Positions 6,863-15,410 of a stretch of DNA of 64,000 nucleotides are shown here, in pieces. The position numbers were made by a program, and so were the translations under genes. Position 1 is the first letter of the stretch; every line of letters begins with the position of its first letter. The DNA is from Planktophila grossartii (GTDB taxonomy: Bacteria > Actinomycetota > Actinomycetes > Nanopelagicales > Nanopelagicaceae). Under the pieces are notes generated by a model. That model worked only from the letters and a program-made list of their open reading frames with translations. It did no database searches and was not told the origin of the DNA. The stretch lies in the NCBI GenBank assembly GCA_965234365.1, contig OZ248345.1, positions 310,001-374,000 of the forward strand, read 5' to 3'.

Positions 6863-8959
6863 ATTGGGTAACCACCAGTTTGCTTGTCCGAGAAGAATCA
6901 TCGCGCTCGGCAAGAGAAGCGCTCTGATGAGAGTTGCATCAATGAGAACAGCAAATACAAGGCCAAGACCTAGCTCTTGAAGACCAGCGAAGTGTCCTCC
7001 GATAAAACCGGAAACTGCGACGATAAAGATTGCAGCTGCCGTGGTGACAACGCGGATGGTCCGCGCGAAACCATCAATTACCGCCGTCTCATTTGCAGCG
7101 CCAGCAAGGCGCGACTCTCGAATGCGAGAGACGATAAATACTTCGTAATCCATTGAAATTCCAAAGAGGATCACGACTAAGAAGAGCACTACCCACACTT
7201 CAAGTTGAGGTAGTTGATAGGTACCAAAGAGGGCGGAACCAGCACCGCGTGCAAAGAAGATTACTAAGAGACCGAGTGCGACCGAGATAGAGATGAGATC
7301 AAGAAGTATTGCTTTTATCGGAATAAATATCGATCTCAGCGCTCTGCCAAGAAGTAGGCCAATAATGAGAATGGCAAGGGTGAAAATCATCAGTGCTGAG
7401 CTTTTAATCTTTTCAAGCAGATCGACGCCTTGAGCTGGAGCGCCACCTACATAGAAGGTGACCTCACTCTTGAAATTTGTTTGAACCAAATATTCATTTC
7501 GAACCTTGCGAACAAGGTTCTGCATACTTTCTGATCCCACATCTTCTTTCCCGAAGATAAAGAGGCGGTAGAAGCGGCCCGTTGAATCAACGTATGGAGC
7601 GAGGTCGCCTTGAGCAACTGATAGAACTGCAGAGTTCTTACTAATTCTCTCTGCAAGAGCAATGCGCGATTCTGAATTCGAGGCAAGTACAGCCGCATTC
7701 TCTTCCCCTAAATCGATAATGACGGCGATAGGAGTGATGATTCCATCACCAACGCGTGAAGTCAGGTAGGTAAGAGCTTGCGCAGATTCGAGGTTGGTAG
7801 GAAGTGCGGTAAGTGAACTTGGAGTGACTTGTAGCGAGAAAATTGGAGCAGCAAAGAGGGCAAGCAGTAGCAAAGTCGAGATAAATACTCTCTTAGGTTT
7901 TGTGAGAAGGAGCGTCGAAAGTTTTGCTAGATATCGTGAATGAGTACTGCTTCGCGAAAGCAGACCTTGGAATCTTCCTTGAGTCACTCCTGAACCAGCA
8001 CAGATATAGAGAAGTGCAGGCAGAAGTGTCAGCGAGACTAGGGCAGCCGCAACGGGAACAAGTACTCCAGCAACACCCAGCGATTGAATAAACGGAATCG
8101 GGAAGAAGAGCAATGTGGTGAGAGCGAGTGCAACCGTTGAACTAGAAATCAGAATAGTTCTGCCTGCGGTGCGCATTGTTGATGCAACGAGGGCTTCTCG
8201 ACTCGCTTCGGGGTTCTTCCGCAACTCTTCCCGATATCGATGCACTGCAAGTAACGAGTAATCAACGCTTAAACCAAATCCGATTAACTCAACAATATTG
8301 GGGATGTAGAGGACCATCGTGAAGTAGTGGGCGAGAATGTTGACCGCTCCGAGCACAAGAGAAACCACAGCTACTGCAAAAATCAGTGGAATTGCTACAG
8401 CCCATGAGAATCCGAGAGCGAGTATGAGTAAGAGCAGAGATAGTGAGAGTGCAATTACTTCACCACGCCTTAAGTCATTTGCTAAAACTGGTCTGACATC
8501 GCTGTAAATAGCAGGCGGCCCGCTTACGAGCGCCTTATTTAATCCTCGCAGTTTCAACTCTGCACGTAGTGGTTCGATGAATTGCGCTGTTTCGGGAAGA
8601 GTGGTGTTAGTTGCAACAACGGTAAAGAGAGTTCCGGCCAAAGCTTGTTGCTGTACGACTCGTGAATGAGTAACGACGCGTACTGCTGCCGATGTCCGTG
8701 CCTTACGGTCTTCGATCTCAGCCTTGGAGAGATTCCCAAATCTATCGATGATGGTGATGAGACCTTCACTCTTTTCATGGAAATTCTTATTGAGAATTTC
8801 TTCGGCGCGCTGCGATCCACTGCCTGGAACATCAATGGAAGTCGTCAGTCGCGCATTGAGGTCTGCTGAAGACAGTATGGAGACGAGCGAGATTGCGATC
8901 CATGTTAAAAGTGCGATGACTCTCCATCGAATTCCTAGAGATAGAGCCCGCTCAAACAT
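6836..8959 (-). CDS. MMPL-family (RND superfamily) membrane transporter
   Basis: 707 residues, with the layout of actinobacterial MMPL exporters: a TM helix after MFERALSLGIRWRVI, a ~150-residue extracellular loop, five or six TM helices with GFGLSVDYSLLAVHRYREEL, then a second TM-loop-TM half containing LFGISMDYEVFIVSRIRE. The two VDYS/MDYE motifs carry the intramembrane acidic residue expected for proton coupling. Such proteins export lipids, siderophores or drugs; the substrate cannot be told here. No lipid-synthesis gene is adjacent. TAGAAT (8966-8971, minus strand) ends 6 nt before the ATG and no Shine-Dalgarno is present, so the transcript is probably leaderless. The gene is convergent with the secreted-protein unit and ends inside its terminator. 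Confidence 0.9.
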   Translation of the reverse strand: MFERALSLGIRWRVIALLTWIAISLVSILSSADLNARLTTSIDVPGSGSQRAEEILNKNFHEKSEGLITIIDRFGNLSKAEIEDRKARTSAAVRVVTHSRVVQQQALAGTLFTVVATNTTLPETAQFIEPLRAELKLRGLNKALVSGPPAIYSDVRPVLANDLRRGEVIALSLSLLLLILALGFSWAVAIPLIFAVAVVSLVLGAVNILAHYFTMVLYIPNIVELIGFGLSVDYSLLAVHRYREELRKNPEASREALVASTMRTAGRTILISSSTVALALTTLLFFPIPFIQSLGVAGVLVPVAAALVSLTLLPALLYICAGSGVTQGRFQGLLSRSSTHSRYLAKLSTLLLTKPKRVFISTLLLLALFAAPIFSLQVTPSSLTALPTNLESAQALTYLTSRVGDGIITPIAVIIDLGEENAAVLASNSESRIALAERISKNSAVLSVAQGDLAPYVDSTGRFYRLFIFGKEDVGSESMQNLVRKVRNEYLVQTNFKSEVTFYVGGAPAQGVDLLEKIKSSALMIFTLAILIIGLLLGRALRSIFIPIKAILLDLISISVALGLLVIFFARGAGSALFGTYQLPQLEVWVVLFLVVILFGISMDYEVFIVSRIRESRLAGAANETAVIDGFARTIRVVTTAAAIFIVAVSGFIGGHFAGLQELGLGLVFAVLIDATLIRALLLPSAMILLGQANWWLPNRKSRHLER

Positions 8960-9007
8960 GCGTGAATTCTATGGTTGATATAAATCGGCAGGGCAGGAAT
9001 GTCTAAT

Positions 9008-9036
9008 TTGCTGAGGGACTAGCCTTCATTTAGTAT
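9008..9036 (+). promoter_or_regulatory. Candidate promoter of the riboswitch-terC transcript
   Basis: TTGCTG (9008-9013), a 17-nt spacer and TAGTAT (9031-9036). The expected transcription start near 9043 falls just before the first riboswitch helix. Confidence 0.45.
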
Positions 9037-9043
9037 TGCCATT

Positions 9044-9170
9044 AATTAAGGGGAGTACCTAGATACAGCCACCTCGTCATTACGGTGTAAAAACCCGGGG
9101 CGCTGGCCGACATGTCGGTTAGGAAGACCTTGACCACGTCACTACACACGCGAGTCAAGGAGAGAAAATT
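9044..9170 (+). promoter_or_regulatory. yybP-ykoY type (manganese) riboswitch with Shine-Dalgarno switch
   Basis: The leader shows the hallmarks of the yybP-ykoY family: GGGGAGTA (9050-9057) at the 5' side, a central part with CTCGTCATTACGG and CCCGGGGCGCTGGCC, and the 3' sequence AGGAAGACCTTGACC. Members sense Mn2+ and often sit before TerC/Alx-type or P-type ATPase genes, as here. The outer helix can form from TTAAGG (9046-9051) with CCTTGA (9128-9133). The same CCTTGAC (9128-9134) is complementary to GTCAAGG (9154-9160), which contains the AAGGAG ribosome site of terC. Metal-bound RNA would therefore free the ribosome site (translational ON switch). The family call is from memory of the consensus; the pairing is seen directly. 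Confidence 0.85.
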
Positions 9171-10160
9171 ATGAATGTATCCATCACTGTTTGGTCCGTA
9201 ACTGTTGGGCTGATTGCACTTCTTCTGTTAATTGATTTATTCACCGTCAGTTCAAAGCCTCACGAAGTGAAATTTAAGGAAGCTGCTGGTTGGTCAACCT
9301 TTTACATCGGTATCGCAGTTGCCTTCGGCATCTGGGTATTTCAACGTTACGGATCGCAGAGTGGTACAGAGTTCTTTGCTGCCTACCTAGTCGAGAAGTC
9401 ACTCTCTGTAGATAACCTCTTTGTTTTCGTCATCATCCTTGCCCAATTCGCAGTACCGAGTATTTACCACCAAAGAGTTCTGCTCATTGGCGTGATGTTG
9501 GCTCTTGTACTTCGTGCAATATTTATCTCAGTAGGCGCTGCAGCACTTGCTGCATTCTCTTTCACATTCGTGATTTTCGGAGCAATCCTTATCTGGACAG
9601 GTATCGGGCTCTTCAAGCACTGGAATGAGGATCCAGAACCCGGCGACAACATTATTGTTCGCAAGATTCGTAAGCGTTTAACTATGGTTGATGAGTTCCA
9701 TGGATCAAAGATGTTTATCCGCCAGAACGGTAAGCGCCTAGCAACCCCTATGTTCTTGGTGATGATTGCCATTGGTTCAACAGACCTGCTCTTCGCCTTG
9801 GATTCTATTCCTGCAACATTCGGCGTCACATCCGAGACATTCCTTGTCTTTGCAGCAAATGCCTTTGCCCTCCTAGGTCTGCGCGCCCTCTACTTCTTAG
9901 TGAAGGGCTTGCTCGACCGCTTGGTCTATCTATCTCTTGGTCTCTCATTCATCTTGATCTTTATCGGTGGAAAACTCGTCATGACTTACCTTCATGAGCA
10001 GTTCCACTCGATTCCAAAGATTCCGACATCTGTTGGGCTCATCGTCATTGGTGTCATACTTCTCGTATCGACAGTCGCAAGTTTGATCAAGACAAAGTCT
10101 GATCCAACTGCAAAGGCGCATGCGGGTCGTATCACCGGGGGAACGAGCATTGAAGAGTAA
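9171..10160 (+). CDS. TerC-family integral membrane protein (Alx-like)
   Basis: 329 residues with eight or nine TM segments. The family motifs EKSLSVDNLFVFVIIL (about 75-90) and STDLLFALDSIPATFGVT (about 203-220) carry conserved acidic residues within membrane helices, thought to bind or pass metal ions. TerC/Alx proteins are linked to manganese efflux and metalation of exported proteins, or to tellurium resistance. The riboswitch upstream favours a manganese role here. AAGGAG (9157-9162) lies 8 nt before the ATG. The 3' end overlaps the next gene. No ter cluster is present, so a tellurite role is unlikely. Confidence 0.93.
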   Translation: MNVSITVWSVTVGLIALLLLIDLFTVSSKPHEVKFKEAAGWSTFYIGIAVAFGIWVFQRYGSQSGTEFFAAYLVEKSLSVDNLFVFVIILAQFAVPSIYHQRVLLIGVMLALVLRAIFISVGAAALAAFSFTFVIFGAILIWTGIGLFKHWNEDPEPGDNIIVRKIRKRLTMVDEFHGSKMFIRQNGKRLATPMFLVMIAIGSTDLLFALDSIPATFGVTSETFLVFAANAFALLGLRALYFLVKGLLDRLVYLSLGLSFILIFIGGKLVMTYLHEQFHSIPKIPTSVGLIVIGVILLVSTVASLIKTKSDPTAKAHAGRITGGTSIEE

Positions 10161-10404
10161 ATTCGCACAGGCGTGGAGATCACTTCCCTCTGCGCTGCGC
10201 AAAACGATTGCGCTCGTAATTGGTTCAACTCTTATCGTGACAGGGCTCTTGCTCGTTGTTCTTCCTGGTCCATTCACAATGCCGCTACTCGTACTTGGCC
10301 TCGTTGTTCTCGCACTTGAATTTGCCTGGGCAGAAGCCATGTTAATTCGCGTCCGTCACCATGGCGCAAAACTCAATCCCAAGAAGCTATTTAAAAAGGA
10401 ATAG
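10120..10404 (+). CDS. PGPGW-type small membrane protein
   Basis: Up to 94 residues, two TM segments: TIALVIGSTLIVTGLLLVVL and PLLVLGLVVLALEFAWA, separated by the LPGPFTMP turn that marks the PGPGW/TIGR02611-like actinobacterial family of unknown function. The tail is basic (KLNPKKLFKKE). The ATG at 10120 lies inside terC. An in-frame TTG at 10150 is better placed after GGGGGAAC and would give 84 residues beginning KSKFAQAW, overlapping terC by only 11 nt; I regard that start as more likely. Translational coupling to terC suggests a related role at the membrane. Confidence 0.75.
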   Translation: MRVVSPGERALKSKFAQAWRSLPSALRKTIALVIGSTLIVTGLLLVVLPGPFTMPLLVLGLVVLALEFAWAEAMLIRVRHHGAKLNPKKLFKKE

Positions 10405-10418
10405 ACTTAACTTTCGAT

Positions 10419-10907
10419 ATGAGCGTTGAAGAGTTACGCGAAGATGAATGGGCGCGCTTGCGAGATATTCGTTTGGCTGCCCTTGAAAATGATGGCCACG
10501 CCTTTGGTGGAAATCTTGAAGCAGAAAGTGCTTACGATGAATCTGCATGGCGCGAGAAATTTGGGATCTTCACGGGAGTAATCGCGCGAGTTGGCGAGGA
10601 AGACGTTGGATTTATGTCTGTCGAAAATCTCAAGGGTGACTTTGGCGCTACCTGCTGGATTGGCTCATGTTGGATTAGGCCTGAATTTCGCGGGACTGGT
10701 GTTTTAAAATCGCTCTTTAATTTCGTTGATGAGCGCGCAACCGATCGAGATTGGTTAATTCAAGGTCTTGGCGTCTGGGTCGATAATGAAATCGCAATTA
10801 AAGCCTACGAAAAAATTGGTTTCGAAAAGATGGGCGAGAAGCAAGAAAGTACGCGCAAACCTGGAATGTATTACCAGCGGATGATAAGAAAGACTCAAAA
10901 AGCCTAG
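10419..10907 (+). CDS. GNAT-family N-acetyltransferase
   Basis: 162 residues covering a full GNAT fold: N-terminal ELREDEWARLRDIRLAALEN, central beta strands GVIARVGEEDVGFMSVENL, the acetyl-CoA-binding region IRPEFRGTGVLKSLFNFV (R-x-x-G-x-G/V variant) and the C-terminal VDNEIAIKAYEKIGFEKMG. Acceptor substrate unknown. It starts 14 nt after the PGPGW gene on the same strand and converges with a second GNAT gene (3-nt gap). Confidence 0.88.
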   Translation: MSVEELREDEWARLRDIRLAALENDGHAFGGNLEAESAYDESAWREKFGIFTGVIARVGEEDVGFMSVENLKGDFGATCWIGSCWIRPEFRGTGVLKSLFNFVDERATDRDWLIQGLGVWVDNEIAIKAYEKIGFEKMGEKQESTRKPGMYYQRMIRKTQKA

Positions 10908-10910
10908 AAA

Positions 10911-11354
10911 CTAGAGCTGAACTCGATACTGACGCTTGCCTGATTCAAGAATGTAAGTGTCATAAAGCTTTCGTGCTATTTCATTATCTGCATCTGTATT
11001 CCAGTATAGGCGTGAGCAATTCATTTCGAGCGCATACGCCTTTACATAATCAATCAGTGCTCGACCTGAGCCGGTTCCACGAGCTGCCGGATCAACGAAG
11101 AGGTCTTCAAGATAACAATGCCCGTTAGGGGACCATGTTGAATTCTGAAGGTTATAGGTCGTAAACCCGACGACTTTCCCATCGAGTTCAACAACTGCAC
11201 ATTTCATATTGAACTCAGGATCCATGATGCGAGTCCATGTGCGCTCTGTCTGTTCGGCAGGAACTGAAGTTTTATAGAAGTCGAGATAACCCTGCCAGAG
11301 AACGAGCCAGCGCTCTTTATCGCCAGCTTGAATTGGTCGGACCGAACTAGACAT
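10911..11354 (-). CDS. GNAT-family N-acetyltransferase
   Basis: 147 residues. The acetyl-CoA motif LEDLFVDPAARGTGSGRAL lies at about 83-101, and the C-terminal NTDADNEIARKLYDTY is typical for the family. The start at 11354 (MSSSVRPIQAGDKERW) is chosen because its ATG shares one base with the TAA of the upstream DUF4389 gene (TAATG junction), giving translational coupling; a longer reading frame upstream overlaps that gene throughout and has no homology. Substrate unknown. Not closely similar to the adjacent convergent GNAT, so probably not a recent duplicate. Confidence 0.88.
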   Translation of the reverse strand: MSSSVRPIQAGDKERWLVLWQGYLDFYKTSVPAEQTERTWTRIMDPEFNMKCAVVELDGKVVGFTTYNLQNSTWSPNGHCYLEDLFVDPAARGTGSGRALIDYVKAYALEMNCSRLYWNTDADNEIARKLYDTYILESGKRQYRVQL

Positions 11355-11938
11355 TAGAGTGCAAATGAAGGGTATTCGTCGGTGACAAGGATGATTGCGT
11401 ATCCGTAGACACGGTTCCAGAACTTCACGGTGCCAAGAACAATATCGAGGGCCCACTTTGGATATGTACCTGATGACCAAGTAACGATCCAAGCGAAGAA
11501 TGTTGCAATCAAAGCCACTATTGAATAAATGAGTCCAACGATTACAAGCGGAATAGATAAGAACCATTTAATGAGCGGAAGGCCGCGGTTGAGTTTGCGA
11601 CCGCCATCAACATCGGGAAGAAGAACTGCCACGTTGGGGTTGCGTTCGATTGATGGGTATTCGTCTGTGAGAAGGAGCGCGTATGCAATCACACGCGTCT
11701 GAAGTTCAATAAGTGAGTGATTAAAGCTCAAGATGTAGCTTGGATAGACGCCACGGACGACAATTGCGAGAACTGTAGGAACAACGACTAACCCTGTAGA
11801 CCAGCCCCAATGCATTCCTTGAGTGAATGAGGTCAGGAAGACCATTACTGGGAATACGAGGAATCCACGCCAGAAAACTGTCTTCTTATCGCGGTTTTCG
11901 AGTTGGACGTTGACAATTGTTTCTACTTGATTGCTCAT
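11354..11938 (-). CDS. DUF4389-domain membrane protein
   Basis: 194 residues with three or four TM segments (GFLVFPVMVFLTSFTQ, TGLVVVPTVLAIVVRGVY, LVIVGLIYSIVALIATFFA). Two copies of a DEYPS motif, LLTDEYPSIE (about 92) and LVTDEYPSFAL at the very C-terminus, mark it as DUF4389, a family of unknown function common in Actinobacteria. The TAGGAT box (11945-11950, minus strand) ends 6 nt before the ATG, so it is probably leaderless. It is coupled to the downstream GNAT gene by a one-base overlap. Confidence 0.85.
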   Translation of the reverse strand: MSNQVETIVNVQLENRDKKTVFWRGFLVFPVMVFLTSFTQGMHWGWSTGLVVVPTVLAIVVRGVYPSYILSFNHSLIELQTRVIAYALLLTDEYPSIERNPNVAVLLPDVDGGRKLNRGLPLIKWFLSIPLVIVGLIYSIVALIATFFAWIVTWSSGTYPKWALDIVLGTVKFWNRVYGYAIILVTDEYPSFAL

Positions 11939-11973
11939 GGCTTAATCCTAGTCCTCACCTATACCCTTTCCCA
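11939..11973. promoter_or_regulatory. Divergent leaderless promoters
   Basis: A 35-bp gap holds two -10 boxes: TAGGAT on the minus strand (11945-11950), 6 nt before the DUF4389 ATG, and TACCCT on the plus strand (11962-11967), 6 nt before the SDR ATG. No Shine-Dalgarno site fits on either side. Confidence 0.5.
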
Positions 11974-12732
11974 ATGACATCACGCGAATATGCAGTAATT
12001 ACTGGAGCAAGTAGTGGAATCGGTGCTGCTACAGCACAAATGCTGGCAAAGAATGGTTATCACGTCATCGCTGCTGCGCGACGAACTGACAAACTAGCTG
12101 CGCTGGCAGCAAGTGATCCCAATATTGAAGCAGTCGAATTAGATGTCACCAGCCAAGCGAGTGTTGATGCTCTTATTGCTCACTTAGGAAATGCACCTGT
12201 ATCTGTACTTGTGCATAGCGCCGGTGGAGCATTTGATGCAGATTCCGTGATGGATTCAGATCCAGAAATTTGGCAGAAGACATTTGATATTAACGTCGTG
12301 GGCGCAGTGCGCATGGTCAAAGCGATTACTCCACTCTTTCGCGAACATCGCAAAGGCCACATCGTTCTCATTACATCTACTGCGGCTCATCGCACCTATG
12401 AAAATGGTGGTAGTTATGCAGCTGCAAAATTTGGTGAAGCATCACTTGTAGACACACTTCGCCTTGAACTCAATGGTGAGCCAATCCGAATCACAGAGAT
12501 TGCACCAGGAATCGTTAAGACAGAAGAGTTTGCCAAGATTCGCTATAAGGGCAATGTAGATGCCGCAGCAAAAATTTATGAAGGTATTGAAAAGCCTTTA
12601 GTAGCAGAAGATGTCGCTGAAGCTATTCGCTGGGTTGTCATGCTTCCTGACCACTTCAACGTTGATTCGATGATGATCAAGCCACTTGCGCAGGCAGTTT
12701 CACACAAGGTTTACCGCAAGCCAATTCGTTAA
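11974..12732 (+). CDS. Short-chain dehydrogenase/reductase (YdfG-like)
   Basis: 252 residues, classical SDR. Cofactor motif ITGASSGIGAATAQ at about 8-21; VLVHSAGGA (the NAG-type motif) near 79; catalytic Ser in ITSTAAHR and Tyr/Lys in SYAAAKF (about 148-154). The C-terminus with EIAPGIVKTEEF resembles NADP-dependent 3-hydroxy acid / serine dehydrogenases of the YdfG type, but the substrate is a guess. The start at 11974 is preferred over an in-frame ATG 19 codons upstream because it sits 6 nt after a TACCCT box and because homology starts there; the longer form would overlap the divergent DUF4389 start. Confidence 0.9.
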   Translation: MTSREYAVITGASSGIGAATAQMLAKNGYHVIAAARRTDKLAALAASDPNIEAVELDVTSQASVDALIAHLGNAPVSVLVHSAGGAFDADSVMDSDPEIWQKTFDINVVGAVRMVKAITPLFREHRKGHIVLITSTAAHRTYENGGSYAAAKFGEASLVDTLRLELNGEPIRITEIAPGIVKTEEFAKIRYKGNVDAAAKIYEGIEKPLVAEDVAEAIRWVVMLPDHFNVDSMMIKPLAQAVSHKVYRKPIR

Positions 12733-12747
12733 AGGGAGTTAAGGCAG

Positions 12748-13917
12748 ATGTTCTCTGATCTCGCTATGAAGCGCGCCCATCTTGGCGTCACGCTCTCATT
12801 TCTCTGCTTAGGTTTTAGCGCAGGTAATTACGTCTCTCGAATCCCTGATGTGAAGAGCAAGCTCGAACTTTCAAATTCTGCACTCGGAATCTGTCTTCTC
12901 ATGATGTCTGTTGGAGTCTTGGCTGCCCTTGGGCCCGTCGGAAAACTGGCATCCAAGTATGGAAGTTCACAGACTTTGAAAATTGCTACATCTGCGCTGA
13001 TTCTTGTTCAGCCGCTCGTAGGACTTGCCACTTCTGCAGTCACGCTTTCTACAGCACTCTTTATCTTTGGTATGACTGTTGCTTCGCAAGATGTATCAAT
13101 GAATACACATGGAGTGACCCTGGAGCAGAAATCTGGCCTGCGCTACATGAGCAGATTCCACGCCTTCTGGTCTGTCGGCGGTCTTGTAGGAAGCATCTTC
13201 GGCGGCATGTTCGCGCAAGCAAAAATTGGAGTTTTCTTTCACCTCGTCGTTGTTTCTGTTGTTATTGCAATTGTGACCGTAATTGGCTCGCGATTACTTC
13301 TTCCTGGAGATGCAGATAAGCACATCTACACAGAGGAACAGAAAGAGAAGAAGAAGCGACCACCACTAATTCTCATCATGGGGCTACTCGGTATGGCTGC
13401 ATCTGTTGGAGAAGGTTCGACAGGAGACTGGGGAGGCGTGCTTGCGCGTGAAACTTTTGGCGCATCTGCATTCGTCAGCACAATTCCATTTATTGCATTC
13501 TCATTCACCATGGTCGTCGGTCGATTCTTTGGGGATCAACTCGCAACAAAGTTTGGTCCCAATCGAATCCTCAAAGTAGGCGGATTCATCGGTGGAATCG
13601 GATTAGCAACGGGACTCATTGTTGGTGGAACTGGCGGAGTTATTTTCGGTTGGTTGCTCTATGGAGCAGCGCTCTCTGCAGTGATCCCACTTCTCTTTAG
13701 CGCCGCAGGTTCTATGGCCAATAAGCGATTTGCTGGAAGCATTTCACCAGCTGAAGCAGTTGCCATGATCTCTGGAATTTCTTACTTCGGATTTATCGTC
13801 GGCCCACCACTTATGGGATTTGTTGCGGATCTGATCACGTTGCGTTGGGCGATGCTTATTCCGGCAGTGCTCGCCATCATCATTTCAGCGAGTTCAAGAA
13901 TCTTTACTAACGAATAA
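12748..13917 (+). CDS. MFS transporter
   Basis: 389 residues with about 12 hydrophobic segments in two halves and a central basic loop (EEQKEKKKRPP). The N-terminal half has GFSAGNYVSRIPDVKSKL, and the pattern SDLAMKRAHLGVTLSFLCLG then MNTHGVTLEQKSG resembles the YbjJ-like branch of MFS permeases, whose substrate is poorly known. GGGAG lies 9 nt before the ATG and the gene follows the SDR by 15 nt, so they form one operon. The last 11 bp overlap the convergent decarboxylase gene. Confidence 0.88.
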   Translation: MFSDLAMKRAHLGVTLSFLCLGFSAGNYVSRIPDVKSKLELSNSALGICLLMMSVGVLAALGPVGKLASKYGSSQTLKIATSALILVQPLVGLATSAVTLSTALFIFGMTVASQDVSMNTHGVTLEQKSGLRYMSRFHAFWSVGGLVGSIFGGMFAQAKIGVFFHLVVVSVVIAIVTVIGSRLLLPGDADKHIYTEEQKEKKKRPPLILIMGLLGMAASVGEGSTGDWGGVLARETFGASAFVSTIPFIAFSFTMVVGRFFGDQLATKFGPNRILKVGGFIGGIGLATGLIVGGTGGVIFGWLLYGAALSAVIPLLFSAAGSMANKRFAGSISPAEAVAMISGISYFGFIVGPPLMGFVADLITLRWAMLIPAVLAIIISASSRIFTNE

Positions 13918-15340
13918 CTACTCGATAGCTCGCTAGCGTTGAATCGGTTGCATAAGCAATTCGAACTCCTGCAGCACGGGATGCGCTAAGCCCCTCAACT
14001 ATCTGTTGGGTAAGAAGTTCACCTGGAGCCACGACTGCAACGCCCGGTGGATAAGGCGCAATCAAATCTGCAGAGATTCGTCCGACGGCATGTGCGGCAG
14101 AGACCATCTCGGTTTCAGCGAAGTAAGCATCTCGCATCGAAGTAGCGCGTTGTGGAACAACGGACCAGCTCAGCGCTGTTGCACTTTCGCGACGTTGTTC
14201 TTGGCGCTTCTTTAAAATCGGAATAAGAGCATCGGCTAATGAATCAAAGTCAGCCTCGGTATCTGCAATGGTTGCGAGGAAGACGATGGTGTCGCGATCT
14301 GCCATTTCAACTCGGATTCCCTTTGCTTGCAGATCTTGTTCGATTTCGACACCTGATGCGCCAAGTTGCTGAACGCGAAGGACAATCTTTGATGGATCGA
14401 AGCGACCTGCTGGGAAATCTGACGGATAGAGAAATATAGGAAGAGGAAATTCTGCCTGCACCATCTCTTTAAATCGGTGAATGTTGTTGAGAAGGTTGCC
14501 GATCAGTTCTTCGCCTCGGGTTTCAAGAAGTGCGCGAACTCCATCGATAGAGGCAAGTGGAGCACCTGCAGGTGAAGTTGTATGAGTAGTTTCAAAACTC
14601 TGTTCAAGGCGTTCAGCGCTTAACAAAGTTGTGCGTGCAAGCAAAAGGGCAGAGGCGCTATAACCAGGGAGTGCCTTATGCGTACTTGTAATAAGTGCAT
14701 CTGCACCAACTTGGAATGCGTGTCGTGGAAGATCTGCATGGAATCCAAAGTGTCCGCCCCATGCCGCATCGAGAATCACGGGAACACTTACTGCTTGCGC
14801 TGCTTCAATAAGTACAGGAAGATCTGAAATTGTTCCAAGGTAACCAGGTTCAGTCAGCAGAACTGCAATTGGTTTTTCAATGAGCGCACGTTTTAATTCT
14901 GCAATTCCGATTCCTATAGGAACTCCTGTTGCTTCATCAATCTCGGGTGACATCCAGATTGGTTCGAGTCCTGCAAGAACGAGTGCGCTTAAAACAGAAC
15001 GGTGAGCGGTACGCGAGACAGCAACTTTGTCGCCAGGCTTTCCGAGAGCGAAGATGATCGCTTGATTGGCGTGGGTAGAACCTCCGGTTGAGAAGCGCGC
15101 ATAGTCAGCGCCCCACAACTTCGCCGCCAGAGCCTCAGCCTTCTTTAGGGTCTGATTGGTTAATTTGATTTCATCGAGGCCACCGTAGAGCGGAGTATCG
15201 GAATCAACAACGGCGCCCAAACCTGCATCGAGAGCGCTTGTCTTCTGCTTGTGGCCCGGAATCGTGAAAGGAGTTCGAGCGCTCTCGAAGTAAGAGAGAT
15301 AGGCATCAAGAAGAGGCGCGTTCTCTCGAAGGTTGCTCAT
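13907..15340 (-). CDS. PLP-dependent Orn/Lys/Arg decarboxylase-family protein (short form)
   Basis: 477 residues, fold type I PLP enzyme of the short arginine/lysine/ornithine decarboxylase group (SpeA/YaaO-like). Seen: FSTGGSTHANQAIIFALG (phosphate-binding region, about 81-98), AAWGGHFGF (Asp/Trp near the ring), and STHKALPGYSASALLL with the Schiff-base Lys near residue 222. A smaller C-terminal domain follows. Likely product a diamine (agmatine, cadaverine or putrescine); which amino acid is used cannot be told from sequence alone. TAGGCT on the minus strand (15347-15352) ends 6 nt before the ATG, suggesting a leaderless transcript. It is divergent from the GABA aminotransferase, which could act on the diamine-derived products. 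Confidence 0.87.
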   Translation of the reverse strand: MSNLRENAPLLDAYLSYFESARTPFTIPGHKQKTSALDAGLGAVVDSDTPLYGGLDEIKLTNQTLKKAEALAAKLWGADYARFSTGGSTHANQAIIFALGKPGDKVAVSRTAHRSVLSALVLAGLEPIWMSPEIDEATGVPIGIGIAELKRALIEKPIAVLLTEPGYLGTISDLPVLIEAAQAVSVPVILDAAWGGHFGFHADLPRHAFQVGADALITSTHKALPGYSASALLLARTTLLSAERLEQSFETTHTTSPAGAPLASIDGVRALLETRGEELIGNLLNNIHRFKEMVQAEFPLPIFLYPSDFPAGRFDPSKIVLRVQQLGASGVEIEQDLQAKGIRVEMADRDTIVFLATIADTEADFDSLADALIPILKKRQEQRRESATALSWSVVPQRATSMRDAYFAETEMVSAAHAVGRISADLIAPYPPGVAVVAPGELLTQQIVEGLSASRAAGVRIAYATDSTLASYRVVIR

Positions 15341-15410
15341 GTGGCAAGCCTAACTTGTACCGAGCAGTACTTCGGCTCGCAGAAGAAAATGATGGGCTTA
15401 GACTTTCTCC
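15341..15410. promoter_or_regulatory. Divergent leaderless promoters for decarboxylase and aminotransferase
   Basis: TAGGCT on the minus strand (15347-15352) and TAGACT on the plus strand (15399-15404), each exactly 6 nt before the ATG of its gene. No ribosome-binding sites are visible. The shared 70-bp region would allow coordinated control. Confidence 0.5.

Noticed and set aside
9171..10160. Tellurite-resistance role for the TerC protein
   Set aside because: No other ter genes are present and the riboswitch suggests manganese.
11355..11567. Longer N-terminus for the minus-strand GNAT gene
   Set aside because: It overlaps the DUF4389 gene throughout; the TAATG junction at 11354 explains the start.
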